DNA of 64,000 nt, taken from positions 1 through 64,000 of the forward strand of contig NZ_BJLP01000018.1 of the NCBI RefSeq assembly GCF_006538705.1, given 5' to 3'. This document shows positions 53,082 to 62,161 of the stretch, piece after piece; the stretch's first letter is position 1; every line of letters begins with the position of its first letter. The notes beneath the pieces are model-generated. The model did no database searches and had not been told where the DNA came from. It worked only from the letters and a program-made list of their open reading frames with translations. This DNA comes from Cellulomonas uda (GTDB taxonomy: Bacteria; Actinomycetota; Actinomycetes; Actinomycetales; Cellulomonadaceae). Position numbers and translations under genes: made by a program.

Positions 53082-54071
53082 GTGCTCGTCGTCGTCTGCC
53101 CCGGACAGGGTGCCCAGTCCCCCGGCATGCTCGCCCCTTGGCTCGAGCTGCCCTCCGTCGCCGAGGCCGTGGGCCGTGCATCGCAGGCCACCGGCCTCGA
53201 CCTCGTCGCGCACGGCACGACGTCGGACGCCGACACGATCCGCGACACCGCCGTGGCACAGCCGCTGCTGGTCGCCTCCGCGCTCGCGACGCTGCGCGCG
53301 GTCCTCGAGCTGGACGTGAGCGCCCCGCTGGGCGCGGCGGTCGCGGACCGCGTGGACGTGACCGCTGGCCACTCGGTGGGTGAGCTCGCCGCAGCGGCGG
53401 TCGCGGGCGTCCTGACCGACGACGAGGCGCTTCGGCTCGTCGCGGTGCGCGGTGCCGCCATGGCCCGCGCGGCCGCGGTGACGCCCACCGGCATGAGCGC
53501 GGTGCTCGGCGGGGACCCCGACGAGGTGCTCGCGGCCCTCGCGCGCCACGCGCTGGTGCCCGCGAACGTCAACGGGGGCGGCCAGGTCGTCGCCGCCGGC
53601 ACGCTGGACGCCCTCGCCGCGCTCGCCGCCGAGCCCCCCGCCCGCGCACGCGTGGTGCCCCTGCAGGTCGCGGGCGCGTTCCACACCGAGCACATGGCGC
53701 CCGCGGTCGACGAGCTGCGCGCGGCGGCAGCCGAGGTGACGCCCGGCGAGCCCGGCGTCACGCTGCTGTCCAACGCCGACGGCGCCGCGGTCGCGAGCGG
53801 CGCGCAGGCCCTGGCGCGGGTCGTCGCGCAGGTCGCCAACCCGGTGCGGTGGGACCTGTGCTGCGCGACCCTCCTCGAGCTGGGCGTCACCGGCCTGCTC
53901 GAGGTCGCCCCCGGTGGTGTGCTCACGGGCCTCGCGCGCCGTACGCTGCCCGGGGTCGAGACCGTCGCCGTCAAGACCCCCGCCGACCTCGACGCCGCAC
54001 GCGACCTCGTGCGCCGCCACGCGTCGTCGGCCGTCCCCACGTCCGCGAGCAGCCAGGAGCAGTCGTCGTGA
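53082..54071 (+). CDS. fabD: Malonyl-CoA:ACP transacylase
   Basis: A 329-residue transacylase that loads malonyl groups onto AcpP for type II fatty acid synthesis. It has the N-terminal LVVVCPGQGAQSPGML, the nucleophile motif GHSVGE (Ser98), RGAAMARAA, NGGGQVVAAGT and the catalytic His in AGAFHTEHMAPA. GTG at 53082 is the start. First gene of fabD-fabH-acpP-fabF; its stop overlaps fabH (GTGA). Confidence 0.95.
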   Translation: MLVVVCPGQGAQSPGMLAPWLELPSVAEAVGRASQATGLDLVAHGTTSDADTIRDTAVAQPLLVASALATLRAVLELDVSAPLGAAVADRVDVTAGHSVGELAAAAVAGVLTDDEALRLVAVRGAAMARAAAVTPTGMSAVLGGDPDEVLAALARHALVPANVNGGGQVVAAGTLDALAALAAEPPARARVVPLQVAGAFHTEHMAPAVDELRAAAAEVTPGEPGVTLLSNADGAAVASGAQALARVVAQVANPVRWDLCCATLLELGVTGLLEVAPGGVLTGLARRTLPGVETVAVKTPADLDAARDLVRRHASSAVPTSASSQEQSS

Positions 54072-55069
54072 CCCGTCCCACCCTCACGCAGGCCACCGGC
54101 CCCGCGCACACCCGCATCCTCGGGATCGGCGGCGTCCGCGGCGAGAACCTCGTGACGAACGACGATATCGCCGGGCCGATCGACTCGTCCGACGAGTGGA
54201 TCCGCCAGCGCACGGGGATCGTCACGCGCGCCCGCGCCGGCGAGGGCACCGACGTGCTCGACCTCGCCGAGGGCGCGGCCCGCAAGGCGCTCGAGCACGC
54301 CGGTCTGACCGGTGCGGACATCGACGCCGTCATCCTGTCGACCGTCACGTACTTCCACCAGACCCCTGCGGGGGCCGCGATCATCGCCGACCGGATCGGC
54401 GCGACGCCCGCCGCCGCGTTCGACATCTCGGCCGCGTGCGCGGGCTACTGCTACGGCATCGGCCAGGCGGACGCGCTCGTGCGCGCCGGCACCGCACGCC
54501 ACGTGCTCGTCATCGGCGCCGAGAAGATGAGCGACTTCATCGACCCGACCGACCGCTCCATCTCGTTCCTGCTGGGCGACGGTGCGGGCGCGGTGGTCAT
54601 CGGACCGTCGGACACGCCCGGCATCGGCCCGACGGTGTGGGGCTCGGACGGCGGCCAGGCGCAGGCCATCCGCCAGACGCACTCCTGGAAGGAGACGCAG
54701 ACGGGCGCGGGCTGGCCCACGCTGCGCCAGGAGGGCCAGTCGGTCTTCAAGTGGGCCGTGTGGCAGATGGCGCCCGTCGCGCAGAAGGCGCTCGACGCCG
54801 CGGGCATCACCGCGGACCAGGTCGAGGCGTTCATCCCGCACCAGGCGAACATGCGGATCGTCGACCAGATGATCAAGCAGCTCAAGCTGCCCGAGTCGGT
54901 GGTGGTCGCACGCGACATCGTCGACACGGGCAACACCTCCGCGGCGTCGATCCCGCTCGCGACCGAGCGCCTGCTCCGTGAGGGCGAGGTGTCGTCGGGC
55001 GCGCTCGCACTGCAGATCGGCTTCGGTGCGGGGCTCGTCTACGCCGCCCAGGTCGTCGTCCTGCCCTGA
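54068..55069 (+). CDS. fabH: 3-oxoacyl-ACP synthase III
   Basis: A 333-residue KAS III that condenses an acyl-CoA primer with malonyl-ACP and sets whether chains are straight or branched. The Cys-His-Asn triad is complete: DISAACAGYCYG (Cys124), IPHQANMRIVDQ and VDTGNTSAASIP. SSDEWIRQRTGI is the usual substrate-loop start. GTG start overlaps fabD. Confidence 0.96.
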   Translation: MTRPTLTQATGPAHTRILGIGGVRGENLVTNDDIAGPIDSSDEWIRQRTGIVTRARAGEGTDVLDLAEGAARKALEHAGLTGADIDAVILSTVTYFHQTPAGAAIIADRIGATPAAAFDISAACAGYCYGIGQADALVRAGTARHVLVIGAEKMSDFIDPTDRSISFLLGDGAGAVVIGPSDTPGIGPTVWGSDGGQAQAIRQTHSWKETQTGAGWPTLRQEGQSVFKWAVWQMAPVAQKALDAAGITADQVEAFIPHQANMRIVDQMIKQLKLPESVVVARDIVDTGNTSAASIPLATERLLREGEVSSGALALQIGFGAGLVYAAQVVVLP

Positions 55070-55169
55070 CACCCCCGCGGGCCGCGACCGCGGTCCGCAC
55101 TCCCCCGTCGGTCCGGCCGCCCGGCTGTACCGTTCGTCCGACCCCTAACGTCCCACGAAGGAGACACCC

Positions 55170-55418
55170 ATGGCGTACAGCGAGCAGGACATCCTGGCCG
55201 GCCTGGCCGAGATCGTGAGCGAGGAGACCGGCCTGCCGACCGACGCGGTGCAGCCGGAGAAGTCGTTCACCGACGACCTCGACATCGACTCGCTGTCGAT
55301 GATGACGATCGTCACGCTCGCCGAGGAGAAGTTCGACGTGCGCATCCCCGACGACGAGGTCAAGAACCTCGCGACCGTCGGCGACGCCGTCAGCTTCATC
55401 GCGAACGCGCAGGCCTGA
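55170..55418 (+). CDS. acpP: Acyl carrier protein
   Basis: An 82-residue acidic carrier. The phosphopantetheine attachment serine is Ser41 in DLDIDSLSMMT. The helices LAGLAEIVSEETGLPTD and EEKFDVRIPDDEVKNL fit the four-helix fold. Ribosome binding site GAAGGAG. Two candidate -10 boxes (TACCGT at 55128 and TAACGT at 55146) in the 100-base gap before it could give extra transcription, since AcpP is needed in large amounts. Confidence 0.96.
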   Translation: MAYSEQDILAGLAEIVSEETGLPTDAVQPEKSFTDDLDIDSLSMMTIVTLAEEKFDVRIPDDEVKNLATVGDAVSFIANAQA

Positions 55419-55425
55419 CCCACCC

Positions 55426-55459
55426 GCGTCCGTCCTGCGCGCGTGCGCAGGACGGACGC
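55426..55459. terminator. Perfect hairpin between acpP and fabF
   Basis: 15-bp perfect stem (55426-55440 with 55445-55459), loop GCGT, 7 bases after the acpP stop. It lies within an operon, so it may partly stop transcription or protect the acpP mRNA 3' end. Confidence 0.65.
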
Positions 55460-55574
55460 GCCGGGCGTCGTCGGACACCGTCCGGCACCCGCCCGTCCGG
55501 CACCGGCCACCCGGCACCGCCGGAACCCCCGCACGACACCCGTGAGACCGGGACCCGACCTCTTGGGAGCAACG

Positions 55575-56819
55575 ATGAGCCACACGACCGACGTCGTCGT
55601 CACCGGCCTGGGCGCCACCACGCCCCTCGGCGGCGACGTGAAGAGCACGTGGGCCGCGGCGCTCGCCGGCGAGTCCGGCGCCCGTCCCTTCGAGGAGGAC
55701 TGGTCGGAGCGCTACAGCATCCCGGTGCAGTTCGCCGCGACGATCAAGGTCCGTCCCGAGGACGTCCTCGAGCGGCCCGAGCTCAAGCGCATGGACCCCT
55801 CCGCGCAGTACGCGATCATCGCGGCGCGTGAGGCGTGGTCCGACGCGGGCACCCCCGAGGTCGACGGCGAGCGCCTGGGCGCGGTCGTCTCGTCCGGCAT
55901 CGGCGGCATCTGGACCACGCTCGACGGCTGGGACCTGCTGCGCGAGAAGGGCGCGCGCCGCGTGCTGCCCATGACCGTCCCCATGCTCATGCCCAACTCA
56001 CCCGTGGCCTACGTGTCGCTGGAGTTCGGTGCCAAGGCGGGTGCGCACGCGCTCGTCTCGGCGTGCGCGTCGGGTGCCGAGGCGATCGGCTACGGCGTCG
56101 ACATGATCCGCGCCGGGCGCGCCGACGTCGTCATCGCGGGCGGCACCGAGGCGACGATCCACCCCATGCCGATCGCCGCGTTCGCGGCGTCGCGCACGCT
56201 GTCGCTGCGCAACGACGACCCGCAGGGCGCGTCCCGGCCCTACGACGTCGACCGCGACGGGTTCGTGATCGGCGAGGGCGCGGGTGTCGTCGTGCTCGAG
56301 AGCGCGGAGCACGCCGCGGCCCGTGGGGCGCGCGTGTACGCCCGCATCGCGGGCGTCGGCCTGTCCGCCGACGGGTACCACATCACCTCCCCCGAGCCGA
56401 GCGGCGACGGCCAGGTCCGCGCCATGCGTGCCGCGCTCGCGGAGTCGGGCGTGTCCGCGCCCGAGGTCGTGCACGTCAACGCGCACGCGACCTCCACGGT
56501 GGTGGGCGACCTCATCGAGGCCCGCTCGATCCGCGGGGTGCTGGGCGACGACGCGGACCACGTCGCGCTGTCCGCGACGAAGTCGATGACCGGCCACCTG
56601 CTGGGCGGTGCGGGTGCGCTCGAGACGATCTTCACGGTCCTCGCGCTGCACGGACGTCAGGCCCCGCCGACGATCAACGTCAGCAACCCGGACCCGGAGC
56701 TCGTTCTCGACCTCGTGCGCGACACGCCGCGTGCGCTGCCCTCGGGCGACATCGCCGCGATCAACAACTCGTTCGGCTTCGGCGGTCACAACGTCGCTCT
56801 CGTGGTCACGAGCGCCTGA
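55575..56819 (+). CDS. fabF: 3-oxoacyl-ACP synthase II
   Basis: A 414-residue KAS II that elongates acyl-ACP chains. The Cys-His-His triad is present: LVSACASGAEAIG (Cys164), VNAHATSTVVGD and KSMTGHLLGGAGALET, and the C-terminal NNSFGFGGHNVALV is typical. The ATG at 55575 has a GGGAG site. Last gene of the fab block; a strong terminator follows. Confidence 0.96.
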   Translation: MSHTTDVVVTGLGATTPLGGDVKSTWAAALAGESGARPFEEDWSERYSIPVQFAATIKVRPEDVLERPELKRMDPSAQYAIIAAREAWSDAGTPEVDGERLGAVVSSGIGGIWTTLDGWDLLREKGARRVLPMTVPMLMPNSPVAYVSLEFGAKAGAHALVSACASGAEAIGYGVDMIRAGRADVVIAGGTEATIHPMPIAAFAASRTLSLRNDDPQGASRPYDVDRDGFVIGEGAGVVVLESAEHAAARGARVYARIAGVGLSADGYHITSPEPSGDGQVRAMRAALAESGVSAPEVVHVNAHATSTVVGDLIEARSIRGVLGDDADHVALSATKSMTGHLLGGAGALETIFTVLALHGRQAPPTINVSNPDPELVLDLVRDTPRALPSGDIAAINNSFGFGGHNVALVVTSA

Positions 56820-56831
56820 CCCTCACGCACG

Positions 56832-56866
56832 ACGAAGGGGCACCCCCGGTGGGGGCGCCCCTTCGT
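56832..56866. terminator. Terminator hairpin after fabF
   Basis: 16-bp stem with one mismatch (56832-56847 with 56851-56866), 12 bases after the stop. It can serve the convergent DUF3145 gene too. Confidence 0.75.
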
Positions 56867-56882
56867 GCTGTCGGGTGCGAGC

Positions 56883-57383
56883 TCAGCCGACGCGGTGCAG
56901 CCAGCGCACGGGTGCGCCCGCTCCCGCGTAGCGGAAGGGCTCGAGCTCGTCGTCCCACGCCTGGCCGAGCGCGAGGTCCAGCTCGGCGCGCAGGCGCGCC
57001 GGGTCGCCCGCGTGCTCGAGCGCCGCACGGATGCGGTCCTCGGGGACGACGACGTTGCCGTGCACGTCCGTCTGCGCGTGGAAGATGCCGAGGTCGGGCG
57101 TGTGGCTCCAGCGGGAGCCGTCGGTGCCGTGGCTCGGCTCCTCGGTGACCTCGTAGCGCAGGTGTGCCCAGCCGCGCAGCGCGGACGCCAGCCGCGCGCC
57201 GGTGCCCGGCACGCCCTGCCACGAGTGCTCGGCACGGTAGAACGCCGGACCGGCCGGCTGCTCCGTCCAGTCCAGCGAGACGCGCTGACCCAGCACGTTG
57301 CCCGCCGCCCACTCGATGTGCGGGCACAGCGCACGCGGTGCCGAGTGCACGAAAAGCACACCGCGGGTGATCGCACCTGCCAT
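56883..57383 (-). CDS. DUF3145 family protein
   Basis: A 166-residue protein with MAGAITRGVLFVHSAPRALC, WAAGNVLGQRVSLDWTEQPA, GWAHLRYEVTEEPSHGTDGS and QAWDDELEPFRYAGAGAPVR: the DUF3145 pattern, which is common in actinobacteria beside fab genes. Function unknown. The ATG at 57383 is preferred because GGAGG lies 7 bases upstream and the family starts at 'MAGAITRGV'; the frame is open to 57422. Confidence 0.9.
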   Translation of the reverse strand: MAGAITRGVLFVHSAPRALCPHIEWAAGNVLGQRVSLDWTEQPAGPAFYRAEHSWQGVPGTGARLASALRGWAHLRYEVTEEPSHGTDGSRWSHTPDLGIFHAQTDVHGNVVVPEDRIRAALEHAGDPARLRAELDLALGQAWDDELEPFRYAGAGAPVRWLHRVG

Positions 57384-57604
57384 GTCGTCCTCCATCAGCG
57401 GCTCGAGGTTCGCCTTCCCCAACGACCTCGTGACTGCTGCGGAGCACCCTGGGGCGCACGCGGCGTACGGCCTTCAGGATGCACGACGAGGCGACGAGAC
57501 GCCAAGCGGAACCGCCGCACGTCCCCCGGATGCGTGACGCGGCCGGCCTGACCGGTTGCCGGGAGGGCGTATCGACGACGGCCGGACCGGGCCCGCGCGT
57601 CGGC

Positions 57605-58093
57605 TCAGAGCTGCTCGCGGATCGCGCGCATCGCCTTCTTGCGCACGGACCGCTCGAGTCTGTCGAGGTACAGCATCCCGTCGAGGTGGTCGACCTCGTG
57701 CTGCAGGCAGCGCGCCATGAGCTCGGTGCCCTCGACCACGACCTCCTTGCCGTCCAGGTCGTGCCCGACGACGCGCGCGTACCAGGCGCGCCGGGTCGGG
57801 AACCAGAGCCCGGGGACCGAGAGGCAGCCCTCGTCGCCGTCCTGGTACTCGTCCTCGGACAGCTCGACGATCGTCGGGTTGAGGACGTAGCCGATCTCGT
57901 CGTCGATGTTCCAGGAGAACGCGCGCAGGCCGACGCCGATCTGGTTCGCGGCGAGCCCGGCGCGACCGTCCTCGTCGACCGTCTCGAGCAGGTCCTCGAC
58001 CAGGGACCGGACGCGGTCGTCGATGGTGGTGATCGGGTCGCACGGGGTGCGCAGCACGGGGTCGCCGACGGTCCGGATCTCTCGCATCGCCAT
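57605..58093 (-). CDS. def: Peptide deformylase
   Basis: A 162-residue metalloenzyme that removes the formyl group from nascent proteins before Map acts. The three motifs are complete: GLAANQIG (46-53), EGCLS (88-92, metal ligand Cys90) and HEVDH (132-136, ligands and catalytic Glu). The start at 58093 places a GGAAG element 10 bases upstream; ATGs at 58102 and 58087 are alternatives. The 220-base gap before DUF3145 has no recognised gene. Confidence 0.95.
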   Translation of the reverse strand: MAMREIRTVGDPVLRTPCDPITTIDDRVRSLVEDLLETVDEDGRAGLAANQIGVGLRAFSWNIDDEIGYVLNPTIVELSEDEYQDGDEGCLSVPGLWFPTRRAWYARVVGHDLDGKEVVVEGTELMARCLQHEVDHLDGMLYLDRLERSVRKKAMRAIREQL

Positions 58094-58194
58094 GCCGAGC
58101 ATCTTCCCATGCCGCGCCGCGCGGGCTCTCGCCCGGTCCGCGCGTGTGACGGGACAGACAGCGCCCGCGGGGTGACGAGTCGGGCATCGCGACC

Positions 58195-58200
58195 TATGCT
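58195..58200 (+). promoter_or_regulatory. -10 box (TATGCT) of the ABC/YhgE operon
   Basis: TATGCT lies 4 bases before the palindromic operator, so the transcription start falls within it. Confidence 0.55.
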
Positions 58201-58204
58201 TTGT

Positions 58205-58218
58205 ACTGACCAGTCAGT
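58205..58218 (+). promoter_or_regulatory. TetR-type operator
   Basis: ACTGAC-CA-GTCAGT: perfect 6-bp inverted arms around two bases, at the predicted transcription start. A related GTCAG follows. Probable target of the TetR regulator at 61514. Confidence 0.65.
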
Positions 58219-58233
58219 CAGGAGTCCGATCGC

Positions 58234-59025
58234 ATGGTTCAGCAGACCCCTCTCCGCCCGCCCCAGCACGTCGCCGGTCAGCCGGCAGCCTCCGATCCCG
58301 AGACCGGGACACCCCCGGTCCCGGCGGCCGTGGCCGCGCACCGGCTCGCGCTGCACGGCGATCGTGGCGTCGTGTACGGCCCGGTGGACCTCGAGCTGCC
58401 CGCCGGTGCCCTGACCGTCGTGCAGGGACCCCAGGGCGCCGGACGCTCGAGCCTGCTGCTCACGCTCGCGGGCCGCATGGTCCCCGACGCCGGGTCGTCC
58501 CTCACCGTCCTGGGCCACGCCCTGCCCCGCGAGCGCGACCGCGTCCAGCGGGAGGCCGCCATCGCGGGCTTCGCGGGGATCGACGACCTCGACCCGAGCG
58601 TCACGGTCGGCGACGTCGTCCGGGAGCGGCTCACGTGGCTCGCCCCCTGGTACCGGCGCGTGCCGCGTGTGGACCAGCGCACGTTCGCCGCGCTCGCACG
58701 CCCCGTGTTCGGCGAGCGGCCCCTGCCCCGGACGACGAGCGTCGTGTGGGACCTCGACGAGGTCGACACCCTGCTCCTGCGCGTGACGCTCGCGGCCGCC
58801 CAGCGCCCGCGTCTGCTCGTCGTGGACGACGTCGACCAGGTCCACGACTCCACCCGCCGGGCGACTCTCTGGTCGCGGCTCGAGGCGCTGACCGCCTCCG
58901 GCACGACCGTCGTCGCGGCGGTCGCCTCGCTCGACGAGGTCGGCCGCACGCCCTGGCGCACCCCACCCACGCAGGTGACGCTCGCGACCGGCCCGCACGC
59001 CGTGCCCGCGACCGACGCCGCCTGA
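58234..59025 (+). CDS. Degenerate ABC-type ATP-binding protein
   Basis: A 263-residue ABC-like protein. Its Walker A is GPQGAGRSSLLL, with Arg in place of the catalytic Lys. Walker B (RLLVVDDVDQVHD) has Val where the catalytic Glu belongs, and no LSGGQ signature is seen; DLDEVDTLLLRVTLAAAQRP takes that place. ATP hydrolysis is therefore doubtful. The protein precedes the YhgE gene by 25 bases and probably works with it as a nucleotide-binding or regulatory partner. RBS is AGGAGT. Confidence 0.75.
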   Translation: MVQQTPLRPPQHVAGQPAASDPETGTPPVPAAVAAHRLALHGDRGVVYGPVDLELPAGALTVVQGPQGAGRSSLLLTLAGRMVPDAGSSLTVLGHALPRERDRVQREAAIAGFAGIDDLDPSVTVGDVVRERLTWLAPWYRRVPRVDQRTFAALARPVFGERPLPRTTSVVWDLDEVDTLLLRVTLAAAQRPRLLVVDDVDQVHDSTRRATLWSRLEALTASGTTVVAAVASLDEVGRTPWRTPPTQVTLATGPHAVPATDAA

Positions 59026-59050
59026 CCGCGCTCACCCCGAGGACTCCCCC

Positions 59051-61474
59051 ATGCCCGCGCTCACCACCACCGGCACCGAGCTGCGCCGGTTCCGCCGCGG
59101 ACGGCTGCCCCGGCTCGCCGTCGCCGCGATGATCCTCGTGCCCCTGCTCTACGGGGCCCTGTACCTGTGGGCCTTCTGGGACCCGACCGGGCACCTCGAC
59201 CGGCTCCCCGTCGCGCTCGTGAACGCCGACGCGGGGACGACCCTGGACGGCGCACCGCTGCGGGCCGGCGACGAGGTGGCCGAGGCGCTCACGTCGTCGG
59301 CCGACCTCGACTGGCGCCCGACCGACGCGCGCGACGCGGCGGCCGGGGTCGCGGACGGGACGTACTACTTCGCGGTCACGCTCCCGGCAGACTTCTCGGC
59401 CGACGTCGCGTCCGCGTCGGGCGACGACCCGACGAGCGCGCAGATCCTCGTGACGTACGACGACGCGAACTCCTTCCTCGCCTCCACGCTGGGACGCAGC
59501 GCGATGACGCAGGTCGAGGCCGCGGTCTCCGACTCGATCGGCGAGCAGGCGACCCAGCGCGTGCTCGTCGGGCTCGGCGCTGCCCGCGACGGGTTCGCGC
59601 AGGCGTCCGACGGTGCGCTCACGCTGCACGCGGCGGCCGGCGACCTCGACGACGGCGCGACCCGGGTCGCCGGCGGTGCACACGACGCGGCGGACGGAGC
59701 CAGGGACCTGGCCGCGGGGGCGGGCGCGCTCGACGCGGGTGCGGCACGCCTGGCCACGGGCGCCGCCACGCTGGCCGAGGGAGCGACGAGCGCCACGCGC
59801 GGCGCGGGCGACGCCGCGAGCGGCGCGCACGACCTCGCAGCCGGCCTCGGGACGCTCGACGACGGCGCAGGCCGCGTCGCGCAGGGCGCGCACGACGCAG
59901 CCGACGGCGCCGACTCCCTGGCCGACGGCGCGGCCACGCTCGCGAGCTCCGCGCAGACCGCCGCCGACGGCGCCGCGCGCCTCGACTCCGGTGCGGGCAC
60001 GCTCGCCTCCGGGCTCACGAGCGCCTCGTCGGGGGCGGACGACCTGCGGGACGGCACGGCCGCGCTCGCCACCGGCGTGAGCACGCTCGAGGACGAGCTG
60101 TCGCCCCTCGTGTCGGCGGTGCCGACCCTGCGCACCGGGCTCGGTCAGGTCTCCGCGTACCTCACGGCTCGCGCGCAGGCGGGCGACACGACCGCCGCTC
60201 AGCTGCTGACGGGACTGTCCGCGCAGGCCGGGGCCCTGCCGTCCGACGCGCAGCTCTCCGAGCTGTCCGACGGCCTGGCGGCGCTGTCCAGCGGCGCGGC
60301 GAGCGCAGCGAGCGGCGCGGACGACCTGGCCGGCGGCGTCTCGACGCTCGCGGCCGGCGCGCAGGACCTTGCGGACGGCACGGGCGACCTCGCCTCGGGC
60401 CTCGGCCGGCTGGCCGACGGCGCGAGCACGCTCGCGGATGGCACGTCCTCGCTCTCCGACGGTCTGGACACGCTCGAGAGCGGATCCAGCGCGCTCGCGA
60501 CCGGGACCACGAGCGCCGCCACGGGGGCCGACGCGCTCGCGGACGGCACGTCCCGCCTCGCGGCAGGGCTGACCCGCCTCGGCTCGGGATCCGCCGACCT
60601 CGCGTCCGGTGCGGACGAGCTGGTCGACGGCACGGGTGAGCTCGCGGACGGCGCCGGCCGGCTCGCGGACGGCACCGCGACGCTCGCCGACGGCGCCGGG
60701 AAGGTCGCCGACGGCGCGGGCCGGTTGCAGGAGGGCGCGGGGCAGCTCGCCGACGGCCTCGTGGACGGCGAGTCCGCGATCCCCGCCGACGTCGCGGCGC
60801 CGGCACGCGCGAGCACCATCGCCTCCCCGGTGCACGTCACGGAGGACCACGTGAGCCAGGCCGAGGGCTTCGGCGAGGGCTTCGCGCCGTTCTTCCTGCC
60901 GCTCGCGCTGTTCGTCGGCGCGCTCATCACGTGGCTGCTCCTGCGGCCCCTGCCCCCGCGCGCGCTCGCGACGCCCGCGTCCGGTGCTCGCGTCACGCTG
61001 GCCGGGTACCTGCCGGCGCTCGCGCTCGGCGTCGCGCAGGTCGTGGTGATGCTCGGCGTGGTGCACCTCGGTCTCGGGCTCGACCTCAGCTCCGGGATCG
61101 GCACGCTCGCGTTCACGATGCTGGTCGCGGCGACGTTCCTCGCGCTCCAGCAGATGCTCATGGCGGTGCTCGGCCCCGCGGCGGGCAAGGTCGCGATCCT
61201 CGCCCTGCTCATGCTGCAGCTCGCCTCGTCGGGCGGGACCTACCCCGTGGAGACGACGCCGGCGTTCTTCCGCGCCATCCACCCGCTGCTGCCCATGAGC
61301 TACGCGGTCACCGGCCTGCGGGAGGTCATCACGGGGCCCGTCGACGCGCGGTTCTGGGTCGCGGTCGCCGTCCTGGCGGGCGTCCTCGTGGGCTCGCTGG
61401 CCGTGACGGCGTGGCGCGCGGGGCGCATGCGCACCTGGACGCTCGAGCGCCTGCACCCCGTCCTGTCGATCTAG
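59051..61474 (+). CDS. YhgE/Pip family membrane protein
   Basis: An 807-residue protein. An N-terminal span (LPRLAVAAMILVPLLYGALY) is followed by an extracellular domain with VALVNADAGTTLDGAPLRAG. Residues 195-580 are an Ala/Gly/Asp-rich repeat with LADGA-like units every 7-11 residues (LADGTSSLSDGLDTLESGSS). The C-terminus has about five spans of ABC-2 permease type (VTLAGYLPALALGVAQVVVM; YPVETTPAFFRAIHPLLPMS). Related proteins are phage infection protein Pip and, in firmicutes, the ESX-linked YueB. Long extracellular stalks are expected. The substrate is unknown. Confidence 0.85.
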   Translation: MPALTTTGTELRRFRRGRLPRLAVAAMILVPLLYGALYLWAFWDPTGHLDRLPVALVNADAGTTLDGAPLRAGDEVAEALTSSADLDWRPTDARDAAAGVADGTYYFAVTLPADFSADVASASGDDPTSAQILVTYDDANSFLASTLGRSAMTQVEAAVSDSIGEQATQRVLVGLGAARDGFAQASDGALTLHAAAGDLDDGATRVAGGAHDAADGARDLAAGAGALDAGAARLATGAATLAEGATSATRGAGDAASGAHDLAAGLGTLDDGAGRVAQGAHDAADGADSLADGAATLASSAQTAADGAARLDSGAGTLASGLTSASSGADDLRDGTAALATGVSTLEDELSPLVSAVPTLRTGLGQVSAYLTARAQAGDTTAAQLLTGLSAQAGALPSDAQLSELSDGLAALSSGAASAASGADDLAGGVSTLAAGAQDLADGTGDLASGLGRLADGASTLADGTSSLSDGLDTLESGSSALATGTTSAATGADALADGTSRLAAGLTRLGSGSADLASGADELVDGTGELADGAGRLADGTATLADGAGKVADGAGRLQEGAGQLADGLVDGESAIPADVAAPARASTIASPVHVTEDHVSQAEGFGEGFAPFFLPLALFVGALITWLLLRPLPPRALATPASGARVTLAGYLPALALGVAQVVVMLGVVHLGLGLDLSSGIGTLAFTMLVAATFLALQQMLMAVLGPAAGKVAILALLMLQLASSGGTYPVETTPAFFRAIHPLLPMSYAVTGLREVITGPVDARFWVAVAVLAGVLVGSLAVTAWRAGRMRTWTLERLHPVLSI

Positions 61475-61499
61475 GCCGGGCGGACGACGAGAGGCGGTC

Positions 61500-61505
61500 T
61501 AGGGT
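61500..61505 (+). promoter_or_regulatory. -10 box (TAGGGT) of the TetR gene
   Basis: TAGGGT ends 8 nt before the ATG at 61514, suggesting a separate leaderless transcript besides read-through from YhgE. Confidence 0.45.
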
Positions 61506-61513
61506 TGCGGACC

Positions 61514-62050
61514 ATGACGGACACGCGGCAGCAGATCGTCGATGCCGCTCTCGCGCTGGTCGCCGACCGCGGCATCGGGGCGACGACCGTCGACGAGATC
61601 GCGGCGGCGGCGGGCGTCGCGAAGGGCAGCGTGTTCTACAACTTCGGCTCGAAGTCGGGGCTGTTCGAGGCGATCATCGCCGCGGGCGTCACGCGGCTCA
61701 CCGCCGCGTTGCAGGAGGCGGGCGCCGGCCGGTCCGGCCGGGCCGCCGTCGAGTCCATGGTGGGCGCGCTGCTCGAGCAGGTGCAGGCCCACCCCGACTT
61801 CGCCAAGCTCGTCGTCGCGGAGTCGTTCCGCTCCGGACGTGCGTGGCAGGACTCGATCCGTCAGGTGCGCGAGGAGTCGATGGGCGCGCTGGCCGCCGTC
61901 GTGCAGGACGCGTGGCCCGAGCGGGACGCGTGGTTCACGGCGGCCGCGCTGTTCGGCGCGACGCTCGTCGCGGGCCTCGAGTGGCTCGTGTTCCAGCCGG
62001 ACCGCCCGGTCGAGGACGTGCGCGCCGCGGTCCTGGCGACGCTCTCCTGA
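61514..62050 (+). CDS. TetR-family regulator
   Basis: A 178-residue repressor. The N-terminal HTH is VADRGIGATTVDEIAAAAGV followed by AKGSVFYNFGSKSGLFEAII, as in TetR proteins; the rest (about 60-178) is a helical ligand-binding domain. It lies 39 bases after the YhgE gene and probably controls that operon through the operator at 58205. Its ligand is unknown. Confidence 0.88.
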   Translation: MTDTRQQIVDAALALVADRGIGATTVDEIAAAAGVAKGSVFYNFGSKSGLFEAIIAAGVTRLTAALQEAGAGRSGRAAVESMVGALLEQVQAHPDFAKLVVAESFRSGRAWQDSIRQVREESMGALAAVVQDAWPERDAWFTAAALFGATLVAGLEWLVFQPDRPVEDVRAAVLATLS

Positions 62051-62097
62051 CCGATCCGAGCACCGCGGGCAGGACGCCGCCGGGCGCGGGCATGACG

Positions 62098-62126
62098 AAG
62101 GGCCGGTGACCCGGTCACCGGCCCTT
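62098..62126. terminator. Terminator hairpin between TetR and bldC
   Basis: 14-bp perfect inverted repeat (62098-62111 with 62113-62126) ending in TTGCG; can terminate both convergent genes. Confidence 0.7.
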
Positions 62127-62161
62127 GCGCCTGACGTACGTGCGGGACGTCCCCGCCGCGC

